Source: an uncultured Bacilli bacterium (GTDB lineage Bacteria > Bacillota_I > Bacilli_A > RF39 > UBA660). Taken from it: a stretch of DNA of 16,449 bases. Numbering within the stretch: position 1 is the first letter of the stretch; every line of letters starts with the position of its first letter. The notes beneath the pieces were generated by a model. The model did not search any database. It was not told where the DNA came from and worked only from the letters and a program-made list of their open reading frames with translations. The translations under genes and the position numbers were made by a program. Below are positions 1 through 5,784 of this stretch, piece after piece. The stretch is from contig CANRCO010000016.1 in the NCBI GenBank assembly GCA_947629125.1, positions 1 to 16,449 on the forward strand, written 5' to 3'.

Positions 1-195
1 AGAATAACCCAAACAGAGTCTAAATTAAAAAGAGAAAATATAAAAAGTGAAAAAGAAGCAAATCAAACTCACTATAAGATTGGTAAAAATATTAGAAATG
101 TTATTGCAAAAAATGGCGGAACAATGCCTGAAAAATTGCCTACACCTAAAAAAAGTTTAAAAGAATTAGAAAAAAATAATAAATTAATAAAATAA
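1..195 (+). CDS. dinD: DinD-like DNA-damage-inducible protein, C-terminal end only
   Basis: The window opens inside a plus-strand reading frame that ends at TAA 193-195, leaving the last 64 residues. The tail contains NGGTMPEKLPTPKKSLKELE, which matches my memory of the very conserved DinD C-terminus (GGTMPE-LPTP--SI-QLE), preceded by the usual KIGKNIRN-type helix. In E. coli DinD is an SOS-induced cytoplasmic protein reported to affect RecA filaments; homologues are common in mobile and defence regions. The start, promoter and any LexA box lie upstream of the window. The family call is firm; the exact role in this organism is not known. Confidence 0.8.
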   Translation, partial: RITQTESKLKRENIKSEKEANQTHYKIGKNIRNVIAKNGGTMPEKLPTPKKSLKELEKNNKLIK

Positions 196-346
196 AAAAA
201 TATTATGATTAAATTAATTCATAGATTTTTTAAATTTTTATTTTAGTTTAATATTTCTTTATCAATTTTTAATCTATGATACCTTGTAATACCATATTCG
301 GTAGTTTTAAAAATTTCTTATAGTAAAAGTAATAATTTATTTGATG

Positions 347-374
347 ACCATTTTCCCCACTTGGGGAAAATGGT
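347..374. repeat. Perfect 13-bp inverted repeat (hairpin)
   Basis: ACCATTTTCCCCA (347-359) and its exact reverse complement (362-374) are separated by only two bases. No T-tract follows on either strand, so it is not a typical terminator. It lies inside the dinD-like remnant, where the HF-x-x-x-GKMV codons could partly create it. Confidence 0.85.
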
Positions 375-454
375 TAATATTGATTTCGGAGCTAAAAGGC
401 AAGCAAGAAATCTCTGGGCCATTGCTTGTGAAACTAGTAATAATAAGGTTAACG

Positions 455-482
455 ATCAGTTTCCTGAGTTCAGGAAACCGAT
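455..482. repeat. 13-bp inverted repeat with one mismatch
   Basis: ATCaGTTTCCTGA (455-467) pairs with TCAGGAAACcGAT (470-482) around a two-base centre. It is one of four consecutive stems between 347 and 534; the others are 400-428 (CAAGCAA/TTGCTTG) and 505-534 (TATTGGgTTGTT/AACAAgCCAATA). Confidence 0.8.
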
Positions 483-559
483 AATTGGGCAAAGATATCG
501 AAAATATTGGGTTGTTAAAGTCAACAAGCCAATAAAAATAAAAAGAATTTAAAACGTAT

Positions 560-1063
560 TTATAAATTCTTATTTAAAGTTTTTTTCTTAACTGATTTAT
601 TAACTAAATTATTTAAATAATTTTTTCCTATAGCAATTAAATTTTGTTCAATTTTCTTTTCAAAATCATCATTTATTTCAAAAGATACACTCATCATATA
701 AAGGTCACTATCTAAACTTTCATGAGCAGTATCATCAAAAATTAATCCTCTTACATCAAAAAGCCAGTCATTTATTTTAACCATTGCATGTTCATTATTA
801 TTATATCTAATTGGAATATTATCAAAAATACTCATTAAAATAGTAGTATAAGAGAAGCAATGACCATTTAAATAATAGGAATATGCATCATTAGATAGAT
901 TGTATGAATTTAATTTTGTATCACTAATTGCAGGACAATATTTTTTAACATTCGCAACATTTAAATCATAATAAATTTTAGGAAATTCATTATTTATATA
1001 TTGGATTACTGATATTATATTATATGGGTTAGTTAAAAAATTTTCTAAAGCATTTCTATCCAT
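560..1063 (-). CDS. Hypothetical protein with transglutaminase/cysteine-protease-like Cys-His-Asp spacing
   Basis: 167 residues from ATG 1061-1063, which follows AGAGGGA at a proper distance; a longer in-frame start upstream lacks a ribosome binding site. No family is recognised with confidence. The notable feature is GHC at residue 69, EHA with His92, and WLFDVRG with Asp103. This is the order and rough spacing of the catalytic Cys, His and Asp of transglutaminase-like or papain-like folds, with the aromatic-rich strand after His also typical. There is no signal peptide or membrane segment, so the protein is probably cytoplasmic. The C-terminus is lysine-rich. It is transcribed away from murF. 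Function is unknown; the triad is an inference from motif order only. Confidence 0.75.
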   Translation of the reverse strand: MDRNALENFLTNPYNIISVIQYINNEFPKIYYDLNVANVKKYCPAISDTKLNSYNLSNDAYSYYLNGHCFSYTTILMSIFDNIPIRYNNNEHAMVKINDWLFDVRGLIFDDTAHESLDSDLYMMSVSFEINDDFEKKIEQNLIAIGKNYLNNLVNKSVKKKTLNKNL

Positions 1064-1085
1064 AAATATCCCTCTTTCTAAACTT

Positions 1086-1114
1086 ATTTTAACGTAAAGA
1101 ATGTAAAATTCCAA
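1086..1114 (-). promoter_or_regulatory. Promoter for the minus-strand hypothetical gene
   Basis: Read on the minus strand: -35 TTGGAA (1109-1114), a 17-base spacer, and -10 TAAAAT (1086-1091), placing the start of transcription a few bases before the AGAGGGA ribosome binding site of the gene starting at 1063. Confidence 0.5.
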
Positions 1115-1124
1115 CAAAATTACA

Positions 1125-1154
1125 TTTACTTGACATATATTATTATGATATGAT
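1125..1154 (+). promoter_or_regulatory. Promoter for murF
   Basis: TTTACT (1125-1130), an 18-base spacer, and TATGAT (1149-1154) preceded by TGA, which makes an extended -10. A TTGACA at 1130-1135 looks attractive but lies only 13 bases from the -10. Transcription would start just before the TGGAGG ribosome binding site (1165-1170). Confidence 0.5.
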
Positions 1155-1180
1155 TATTTTTAATTGGAGGTTATTTTTTA

Positions 1181-2569
1181 ATGAATTTAACTGTTAAAGA
1201 TATTATAAAAATATGTAATGGTACACTTTATTGTGGTAGTGAGAATGTTATATGTTTAACTTTTACTAAAGATACACGTACTATTACCAAAGGTGATACT
1301 TATATTGGAATAAAAGGTCAAAATTTTAATGGTAATGATTTTTATGAAGAAGCTTTTTTAAAAGGTGCTAACTGTGCTATTTTAGAAAAACAATATTTTA
1401 AAGCTACTAAAAATTTAAAAGAAGAAAAACCAATTATTTTAGTTGATGATATTATTAAAGCTTTAAAAGATATTGCTAGCTATATTAGAAATCAAACTAC
1501 TGCTTATATTATTGGAGTAACTGGTAGTGTAGGTAAAACTAGTACAAGAGATATGATTTATAGTGTTTTAACAAAAAATTTTAAAACTTTAAAAACTTTA
1601 GGTAATTTTAATAATAATATTGGTCTTCCATTAACCATAATGCGTTTAAAAGATGAACAAGCAGCTGTTATTGAAATGGGTATGAATCATTTAGGAGAAA
1701 TTGATTATTTAACGAAAATTGCTCGTCCTCATATTAGTGTTATAACTAATGTTGGTACTGCTCATATTGGGGAAGTTGGTAGTAGAGAAAATATTTTAAA
1801 AGCTAAATTAGAAATTTGTCATGGAATGGATGAAGATGGTAAATTAATTATTAATAATGATAATGATTTGTTACACGATTACTATTTAAAAAATAAAAAG
1901 AATATTGTTACAATTGGAATTGATAATCCTAGTGATTTTATGGCAACAAATATTAATTTAGCTGGTGATTATTCAACTTTCCAAATTAAATACAATGATA
2001 ATTTTTATGATGTTTATTGTCCTGTACCAGGTAAAGCATTTATTTATAACAGTTTAGTTGCTTTTGCTGTTGGTAGTTTGTTAAAAATTGCCCCAGCTAA
2101 AATAGTTGCAGGAATTAAAGATTTTGAATTAACTAAAAATCGTTTAGAATTTATTAAAGTAAAAAATAATGTAACGATAATTAATGATGCTTATAATGCT
2201 AGTGTTGATTCAATGAAATCAAGTTTAGATATTTTAAAAAATTATCCTAGTTCGCGAAAAATAGCTGTTCTTGGTTCCATGTTAGAATTAGGAGATTATG
2301 CTAATAGTTTACATGAACAAATAGGTAGATTTCTTGTTCAAAATAATATTGATATTTTAGTAACTGTTGGAACTTTAGCTCGCTTTATTGCTCAAGGTGC
2401 AATAGATGAACTAATGCCTAAAGAAAACATTTATGTACTAGATAATAATCAAGAAGCTATTGAATTATTAAAAGAATTAATAAAACCAAATGATGCTATA
2501 TTAATTAAAGCATCAAATAGTTTAAAATTTAGTGAAATAGTTGAAGCTTTGAAAGAATTCGAAGTATAA
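1181..2569 (+). CDS. murF: UDP-N-acetylmuramoyl-tripeptide--D-alanyl-D-alanine ligase
   Basis: 462 residues, normal for MurF. The enzyme uses ATP in the cytoplasm to add D-Ala-D-Ala to UDP-MurNAc-tripeptide, completing the peptidoglycan pentapeptide precursor. The N-terminal substrate domain is followed by the Mur P-loop GVTGSVGKTS (residues 112-121), then GNFNNNIGLP (141-150), EMGMNHLGEI (165-174) and NVGTAHIGEVGS (190-201). The C-terminal domain carries DAYNASVDSM, the MurF version of the D-YNANP-SM signature that separates it from MurC/D/E. The start is supported by TGGAGG ten bases upstream. Its presence shows a walled cell. It probably leads the transcript into the two small genes that follow, since no promoter is evident between them. 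Confidence 0.96.
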   Translation: MNLTVKDIIKICNGTLYCGSENVICLTFTKDTRTITKGDTYIGIKGQNFNGNDFYEEAFLKGANCAILEKQYFKATKNLKEEKPIILVDDIIKALKDIASYIRNQTTAYIIGVTGSVGKTSTRDMIYSVLTKNFKTLKTLGNFNNNIGLPLTIMRLKDEQAAVIEMGMNHLGEIDYLTKIARPHISVITNVGTAHIGEVGSRENILKAKLEICHGMDEDGKLIINNDNDLLHDYYLKNKKNIVTIGIDNPSDFMATNINLAGDYSTFQIKYNDNFYDVYCPVPGKAFIYNSLVAFAVGSLLKIAPAKIVAGIKDFELTKNRLEFIKVKNNVTIINDAYNASVDSMKSSLDILKNYPSSRKIAVLGSMLELGDYANSLHEQIGRFLVQNNIDILVTVGTLARFIAQGAIDELMPKENIYVLDNNQEAIELLKELIKPNDAILIKASNSLKFSEIVEALKEFEV

Positions 2570-2572
2570 AAC

Positions 2573-2612
2573 AACTATTTTTTTTCATACTAAGTATGAA
2601 AGGAGAATAGTT
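2573..2612 (+). promoter_or_regulatory. Hairpin sequestering the downstream ribosome binding site
   Basis: Outer arms AACTATT (2573-2579) and AATAGTT (2606-2612) enclose a perfect inner palindrome TTTCATACT-A-AGTATGAAA (2583-2601). The right side includes the AAAGGAG ribosome binding site (2599-2605) of the gene at 2614, which would pair with a U-tract on the left through A-U and G-U pairs. No T-tract follows the stem, so it is not a terminator. Confidence 0.6.
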
Positions 2613-2613
2613 A

Positions 2614-2838
2614 ATGCTAAATTATAAAAAGGTTCCAGATATTATAACTGGTAAAGATTTAGATTATTTATCTGATATGTTTAATTGGTTTTATAATGCC
2701 TATAAAAATACCGAAAATGCTGCTATTACAGTAGATGATAATCAAATTAAAGCCATACTAAAGGAAAGTTCAACTGCCTTTTATGACCATTTGAATACAA
2801 TTTTAGATATTTTAGAACAAGGAGGTACTAATGAATAA
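2614..2838 (+). CDS. Small coat-F-like hypothetical protein
   Basis: 74 residues from ATG 2614, with AAAGGAG eight bases upstream. It is helical and acidic, with no signal peptide or membrane segment. The pattern DMFNWFYNAYKNTENAA followed by LKESSTAFYDHLNTILDILE resembles the first helices of small coat-F/ferritin-like coat proteins that Bacillota often encode in pairs. It ends eight bases inside the next gene, so the two are translationally coupled. A structural partner of the next protein is the likely reading. The family assignment is tentative and rests on style and context. Confidence 0.7.
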   Translation: MLNYKKVPDIITGKDLDYLSDMFNWFYNAYKNTENAAITVDDNQIKAILKESSTAFYDHLNTILDILEQGGTNE

Positions 2839-3142
2839 TAAAATAAGTAATCCTAAAATAGAAGTACCTAGTGGTATAGCTTTAAATGATAAAGATTATT
2901 TAGAAAATTTATTAACTAGTTTAAAATGCCTTAGCAAAAATATGACTATTGCCATTAGTGAAGCTTCTAATGAAAATCTATATAAAGAATATCAAAAAAT
3001 TATAGATAATATAGTTAAATTACAAAGAGTGGCTTTTGAACTTATGTTTAAAAATGGTTGGTATACATTAGAAAAAGCTCCAACTACGAAAATAAATGAA
3101 AAATTAAAAACTTTAAATCAAGAATTTCAAAGCTTAAAATAA
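2831..3142 (+). CDS. Spore coat F (CotF)-family-like protein
   Basis: 103 residues, starting after a strong AAGGAGG (2819-2825). The core DKDYLENLLTSLKCLSKN (from about residue 21), then AISEASNENLYKEYQKI, ends in ELMFKNGWYTLEKA. This is the coat-F layout as I know it: a helix opening with D-DYLNDLLT-EK, a second helix with A--EA-N--L, and the closing GWY motif. Coat-F proteins are found in the spore coats of Bacillus and Clostridium, but homologues also occur in bacteria not known to sporulate. It overlaps the preceding small gene by eight bases and is followed directly by a terminator, so the pair forms the end of the murF transcript. Function outside sporulation is unknown. Confidence 0.7.
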   Translation: MNNKISNPKIEVPSGIALNDKDYLENLLTSLKCLSKNMTIAISEASNENLYKEYQKIIDNIVKLQRVAFELMFKNGWYTLEKAPTTKINEKLKTLNQEFQSLK

Positions 3143-3163
3143 TTCCGTTAAAGGAATTTTTTT
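3141..3163 (+). terminator. Rho-independent terminator
   Basis: AATTCC (3141-3146), loop GTTAAA, GGAATT (3153-3158), then a T-run to 3163. It closes the murF/coat-F-like unit; the stem begins within the stop codon of the coat-F-like gene. Confidence 0.75.
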
Positions 3164-3165
3164 AA

Positions 3166-3194
3166 TTGTTTTAAGATATAGTTTATGGTATACT
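3166..3194 (+). promoter_or_regulatory. Promoter for the tandem kinase-like genes
   Basis: TTGTTT (3166-3171), a 17-base spacer, and TATACT (3189-3194) preceded by TGG, an extended -10. A GGGGAG ribosome binding site follows at 3210-3216. Confidence 0.65.
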
Positions 3195-3222
3195 AAATTT
3201 CATCTTTTAGGGGGAGAAATTT

Positions 3223-4125
3223 ATGAATACAATTAATATAGATATAACTAATGATAAGGAATTTAAAATTTTAGGACCCTTAAAATTGCATTATGGTATT
3301 TTTAATACTGAAGGACAAATTTATTGTGTTAACTATCAAAATAAATCGATGACTTTTATTTATAAACAATTTTATAATTTGGAAAAAGCTTTTTTAACAA
3401 ATAAAGTTAATACTTTGTTAAGTTTAGATCGTAATCGCAAAGTTTTACCTGATTATTTAGCTATACCTCAAGCATTAGTTCAAAAAAATAATAAAATTTG
3501 TGGTTATATTATGCCTTATTTTAAAGGAACAAATTTAGCAACTTTATTAGATAATAAAAGTATTCATTATAAAAAAATAATAGCTATCTTTGAACAAATT
3601 GGTAAAATATTAGATGAGTTAAATCAGTTACGCCAAAAATCGTTAGTCAAAAACTTTTATATAAATGATTTACATAGTTGTAATTTCTTATATGATACCA
3701 ATAAAGATGAAGTTAAAATTGTTGATTTAGATAGTGTAAAAATTGAAAATAATTTAGCATGTATGTCAAGGTATTTAACTTATGGTTCTCTAGCTTCTAG
3801 AGTTCCTTCAAAATATCCTGGGAGTAATTTGCCACCAAATTATGCTTTTATTGAACCAAACAATAATTCCGAAATTTATTGTTATTGTATGATGATTTTA
3901 AATTACTTATATGATTTTAATGTTAATACAATGTCTATTTCCAATTTTGAAAAATATTTAGATTATTTAAATTCCTTAAAGATTAATAAAAATTTATTAG
4001 ATTGTTTTTATTCCTTAGTAACACCAAATGATAATAAGAATCCAAAAGATTATTTAAATACTTTAACTGAACGACAAATAAAAAAAGCGGTATGTTCAGA
4101 ATACTTAAGGAAAGTCAAAAAATGA
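3223..4125 (+). CDS. Protein-kinase-like fold protein, first of a tandem pair
   Basis: 300 residues, with GGGGAG upstream of the ATG. The catalytic core fits the protein-kinase-like superfamily. INDLHSCNFL aligns with the HRDLKxxN loop (Asp149, Asn154), and VDLDSVKIEN takes the place of DFG (Asp168). FIYKQFYN offers a candidate ATP-anchoring Lys48, and GYIMPYFKGTNLATLL (about 94-109) fits the hinge. Substrate could be a protein or a small molecule; spore-coat CotS-type and aminoglycoside kinases share this core. There is no signal peptide or membrane segment. The gene overlaps the next by ATGA (4122-4125), and the two proteins are clearly paralogous through both motif blocks and the C-terminus. 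It sits right after the coat-F-like genes but has its own promoter. Kinase activity is inferred; the precise family is not recognised. Confidence 0.8.
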   Translation: MNTINIDITNDKEFKILGPLKLHYGIFNTEGQIYCVNYQNKSMTFIYKQFYNLEKAFLTNKVNTLLSLDRNRKVLPDYLAIPQALVQKNNKICGYIMPYFKGTNLATLLDNKSIHYKKIIAIFEQIGKILDELNQLRQKSLVKNFYINDLHSCNFLYDTNKDEVKIVDLDSVKIENNLACMSRYLTYGSLASRVPSKYPGSNLPPNYAFIEPNNNSEIYCYCMMILNYLYDFNVNTMSISNFEKYLDYLNSLKINKNLLDCFYSLVTPNDNKNPKDYLNTLTERQIKKAVCSEYLRKVKK

Positions 4126-4994
4126 AAGAATTAAAAATTATTAATTTACCTAATAAAGATTTAAAAATATATGGAAAATTAGATATTGATAGAGAAGTTA
4201 TATCTCGTGAAAGTTTAATTTTTAAAGTAGGTTTTCATAATAAAAAATATATTATTAAAAACTTTCATAAGTTTAATGATGAAAAATTATATACACTTAA
4301 ATTATTAAATAATTATGCATCTTATTTTTCTAAAAACTTTTTAATTAGTCATTATCTAGTTCAAGATAATGAACGATTAGTAGGAATTCTATTGCCTTAT
4401 CGTAGTGGCATTACTTTAACAACTTTATTAAATAGTAATAAGTATTCATTAGAAATTAAAATTAAATATTTACAAGAAATTGGTGAAATTTTAGAATATT
4501 TAAAAAGATTACGCCAACTAAAGGGATTAAAATTTTATATTAATGATTTACATGATTCAAATTTTATTGTCAATTTAGAAAAAGAAATTCTTTATGTAAT
4601 TGATTTAGATAGTGCTAAAATTGAAAATAACGTTCCAACTCAAGCACGATATCTAACAGAATCTTCTTTAGCTAGCCAAGTTAATAAATATCAAAAAAGT
4701 AATCTACCTTATAAATATGCTTATATTAACCCCGATGAAAATACTGATTTATACTGTTATGTAATTATAATTTTAAATTATCTTTGCCAATGTAATGTTC
4801 ATAAAATGAGTTTAAGAAGATTTAATGATTTATTAAATTATTTAGAAAGTATTAAAGTTAATCCTGAATTATTAGCAAGTTTTGAACGAATAATAACTCC
4901 ATTAGATAACATTAATCCCAAAAAATTATTAGCTACTTTAGATGAAAAAACAATTAATGCTGCTAGTGATTATGTTAAAAGAATAAAAAAATAA
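4122..4994 (+). CDS. Protein-kinase-like fold protein, second of a tandem pair
   Basis: 290 residues when started at ATG 4122, which overlaps the TGA of the previous gene (ATGA) and has AAGGAAAG seven bases upstream; a longer frame starting at 4092 lacks this. Motifs mirror the first paralogue: IIKNF with Lys46, GILLPYRSGITLTTLL (about 88-103), YINDLHDSNFI with Asp142 and Asn147, and IDLDSAKIENN with Asp161. The shared C-terminal region includes ITPLDNINPKKLL. The key catalytic residues are kept in both copies, so neither looks like an obvious pseudokinase. Coupled translation suggests a fixed ratio and perhaps a heterodimer, which is an inference. A promoter for rpsU follows; I see no clear terminator at its end. 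Confidence 0.8.
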   Translation: MKELKIINLPNKDLKIYGKLDIDREVISRESLIFKVGFHNKKYIIKNFHKFNDEKLYTLKLLNNYASYFSKNFLISHYLVQDNERLVGILLPYRSGITLTTLLNSNKYSLEIKIKYLQEIGEILEYLKRLRQLKGLKFYINDLHDSNFIVNLEKEILYVIDLDSAKIENNVPTQARYLTESSLASQVNKYQKSNLPYKYAYINPDENTDLYCYVIIILNYLCQCNVHKMSLRRFNDLLNYLESIKVNPELLASFERIITPLDNINPKKLLATLDEKTINAASDYVKRIKK

Positions 4995-5031
4995 ATATGT
5001 AGATTTTTCGCATAATTTGGCTAATTCTTGC

Positions 5032-5060
5032 TTGTAAATTATTAAATACAGTGCTATAAT
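5032..5060 (+). promoter_or_regulatory. Promoter for rpsU
   Basis: TTGTAA (5032-5037), a 17-base spacer, and consensus TATAAT (5055-5060) with an extended TGC just before it. It is one of the best promoters in the window, as expected for a ribosomal protein gene. Confidence 0.75.
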
Positions 5061-5092
5061 TAGGAATAGATGAAAACGAAGGGAGGTTAGTT

Positions 5093-5293
5093 ATGACAAA
5101 AGTAATCGTTCAAGATGGAAACTTGGATAAAGCCTTAAGTAAATTTAAAGCCAAAGTAGCTAAAAGTGGTATCCCTTCAGAAGTCAAAAAAAGAAAACAC
5201 TACGATAAGCCAGGAGTTCGCCGTAGAAATGAAAAGAAAGAGAACACTAAAAATGCTCGTCGTAATGCTAAAAGAAATCATAGAGGGGAATAA
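5093..5293 (+). CDS. rpsU: 30S ribosomal protein S21 (bS21)
   Basis: 66 residues. KVIVQDGNLDKALSKFKAKV followed by GIPSEVKKRKHYDKPGVRRR is the bS21 signature, and the tail is very basic (RNAKRNHRGE). bS21 sits on the platform of the small ribosomal subunit near the anti-Shine-Dalgarno end of 16S rRNA and takes part in initiation. GGGAGG (5081-5086) lies six bases before the ATG. The gene starts two bases before yqeY, matching the rpsU-yqeY order that is common in Bacillota. Confidence 0.97.
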   Translation: MTKVIVQDGNLDKALSKFKAKVAKSGIPSEVKKRKHYDKPGVRRRNEKKENTKNARRNAKRNHRGE

Positions 5294-5295
5294 TA

Positions 5296-5739
5296 ATGAA
5301 CGAACAAATAGCTAATGATTTAAAAAATGCAATGAAAAACAGCGATAAATTTTCTTTAAATGTATTAAGAATGTTAAAAAGTGCTTTGCAAATGGAGAAA
5401 ATTAATTTAAAAAGAGAATTAAATGATTCAGAAGTCATTAGTGTAATAAAAAAACAAGTTAAACTTCGTAAAGATTCTATTAGTGAATATCAAAAATATG
5501 ATAAATTAGATAAAGTAGCAGAATTAGAAAAAGAAATAGCTATTTTAAATAAATATTTACCTGCTGAACTTTCAGAAGACGAAATTATAAAATTAATTGA
5601 TGAAGCTTTTGAAGTAGTTAAACCATCTAGCATTAAGGATATGGGTAAAGTTATGCAAGAGATTAATAGTAAAAATATTAATGCTGATATGAGTTTAGTA
5701 AGTAAATTAGTTAAAGAAAAAATAAATAATTTGGAATAA
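5296..5739 (+). CDS. yqeY: GatB/YqeY domain protein
   Basis: 147 residues, the usual length for the stand-alone YqeY family. The N-terminal helical half has LRMLKSALQMEKINLKREL, and the family signature EIAILNKYLPAELSEDEI is in the middle. The C-terminal tail-like half has IKDMGKVMQEINSK and ends VSKLVKEKINNL. The C-terminal half is related to the tRNA-binding tail of GatB (Asp/Glu-tRNA amidotransferase), so an RNA- or tRNA-linked role is plausible, but the function of free-standing YqeY is not settled. It follows rpsU by two bases and shares its promoter. Confidence 0.93.
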   Translation: MNEQIANDLKNAMKNSDKFSLNVLRMLKSALQMEKINLKRELNDSEVISVIKKQVKLRKDSISEYQKYDKLDKVAELEKEIAILNKYLPAELSEDEIIKLIDEAFEVVKPSSIKDMGKVMQEINSKNINADMSLVSKLVKEKINNLE

Positions 5740-5766
5740 AATTGTTATGAAAATAGCAATTTTTTT
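5738..5766 (+). terminator. Terminator/attenuator between yqeY and miaB
   Basis: AAAATTGTTAT (5738-5748), a GAAA tetraloop, ATAGCAATTTT and further T's to 5766. One U-G pair makes the 11-bp stem weak. No promoter is visible between it and miaB, so read-through probably feeds miaB. Confidence 0.75.
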
Positions 5767-5784
5767 GTATAAGGATGTGATTTT

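Larger units (their letters stand above)
280..552 (+). pseudogene. Decayed DinD-like remnant
   Basis: The frame is open from just after the stop at 277-279 to TAA 550-552. It contains DDHFPHLGKMVNIDFGAKR (about 343-399), which resembles the DinD stretch DDHF---MV-IGSNAKR. Further on, KPIIGQRY (about 475-498) resembles the DinD stretch KPVIA-GQTYFA. The part between, where DinD has YACYL-VQN-DP, is not recognisable, and there is no credible start codon with a ribosome binding site: the only ORF-like start is a TTG at 361 inside a perfect hairpin. I read this as a degraded second dinD copy in tandem behind the intact 3' end. A small unknown ORF or structured RNA is the alternative. Confidence 0.5.

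Noticed and set aside
347..534. Integron attC site, CRISPR repeats or terminators
   Set aside because: The stems are not repeats of one another, lack the attC core motifs, and are not followed by T-tracts.
361..552. A 63-residue plus-strand ORF starting with TTG as an intact gene
   Set aside because: The start is inside a perfect hairpin with no ribosome binding site, and the reading continues upstream with DinD-like residues, so a remnant is a better reading.
1130..1135. TTGACA as the murF -35 box
   Set aside because: It lies only 13 bases from the extended -10; TTTACT at 1125-1130 has a workable 18-base spacer.
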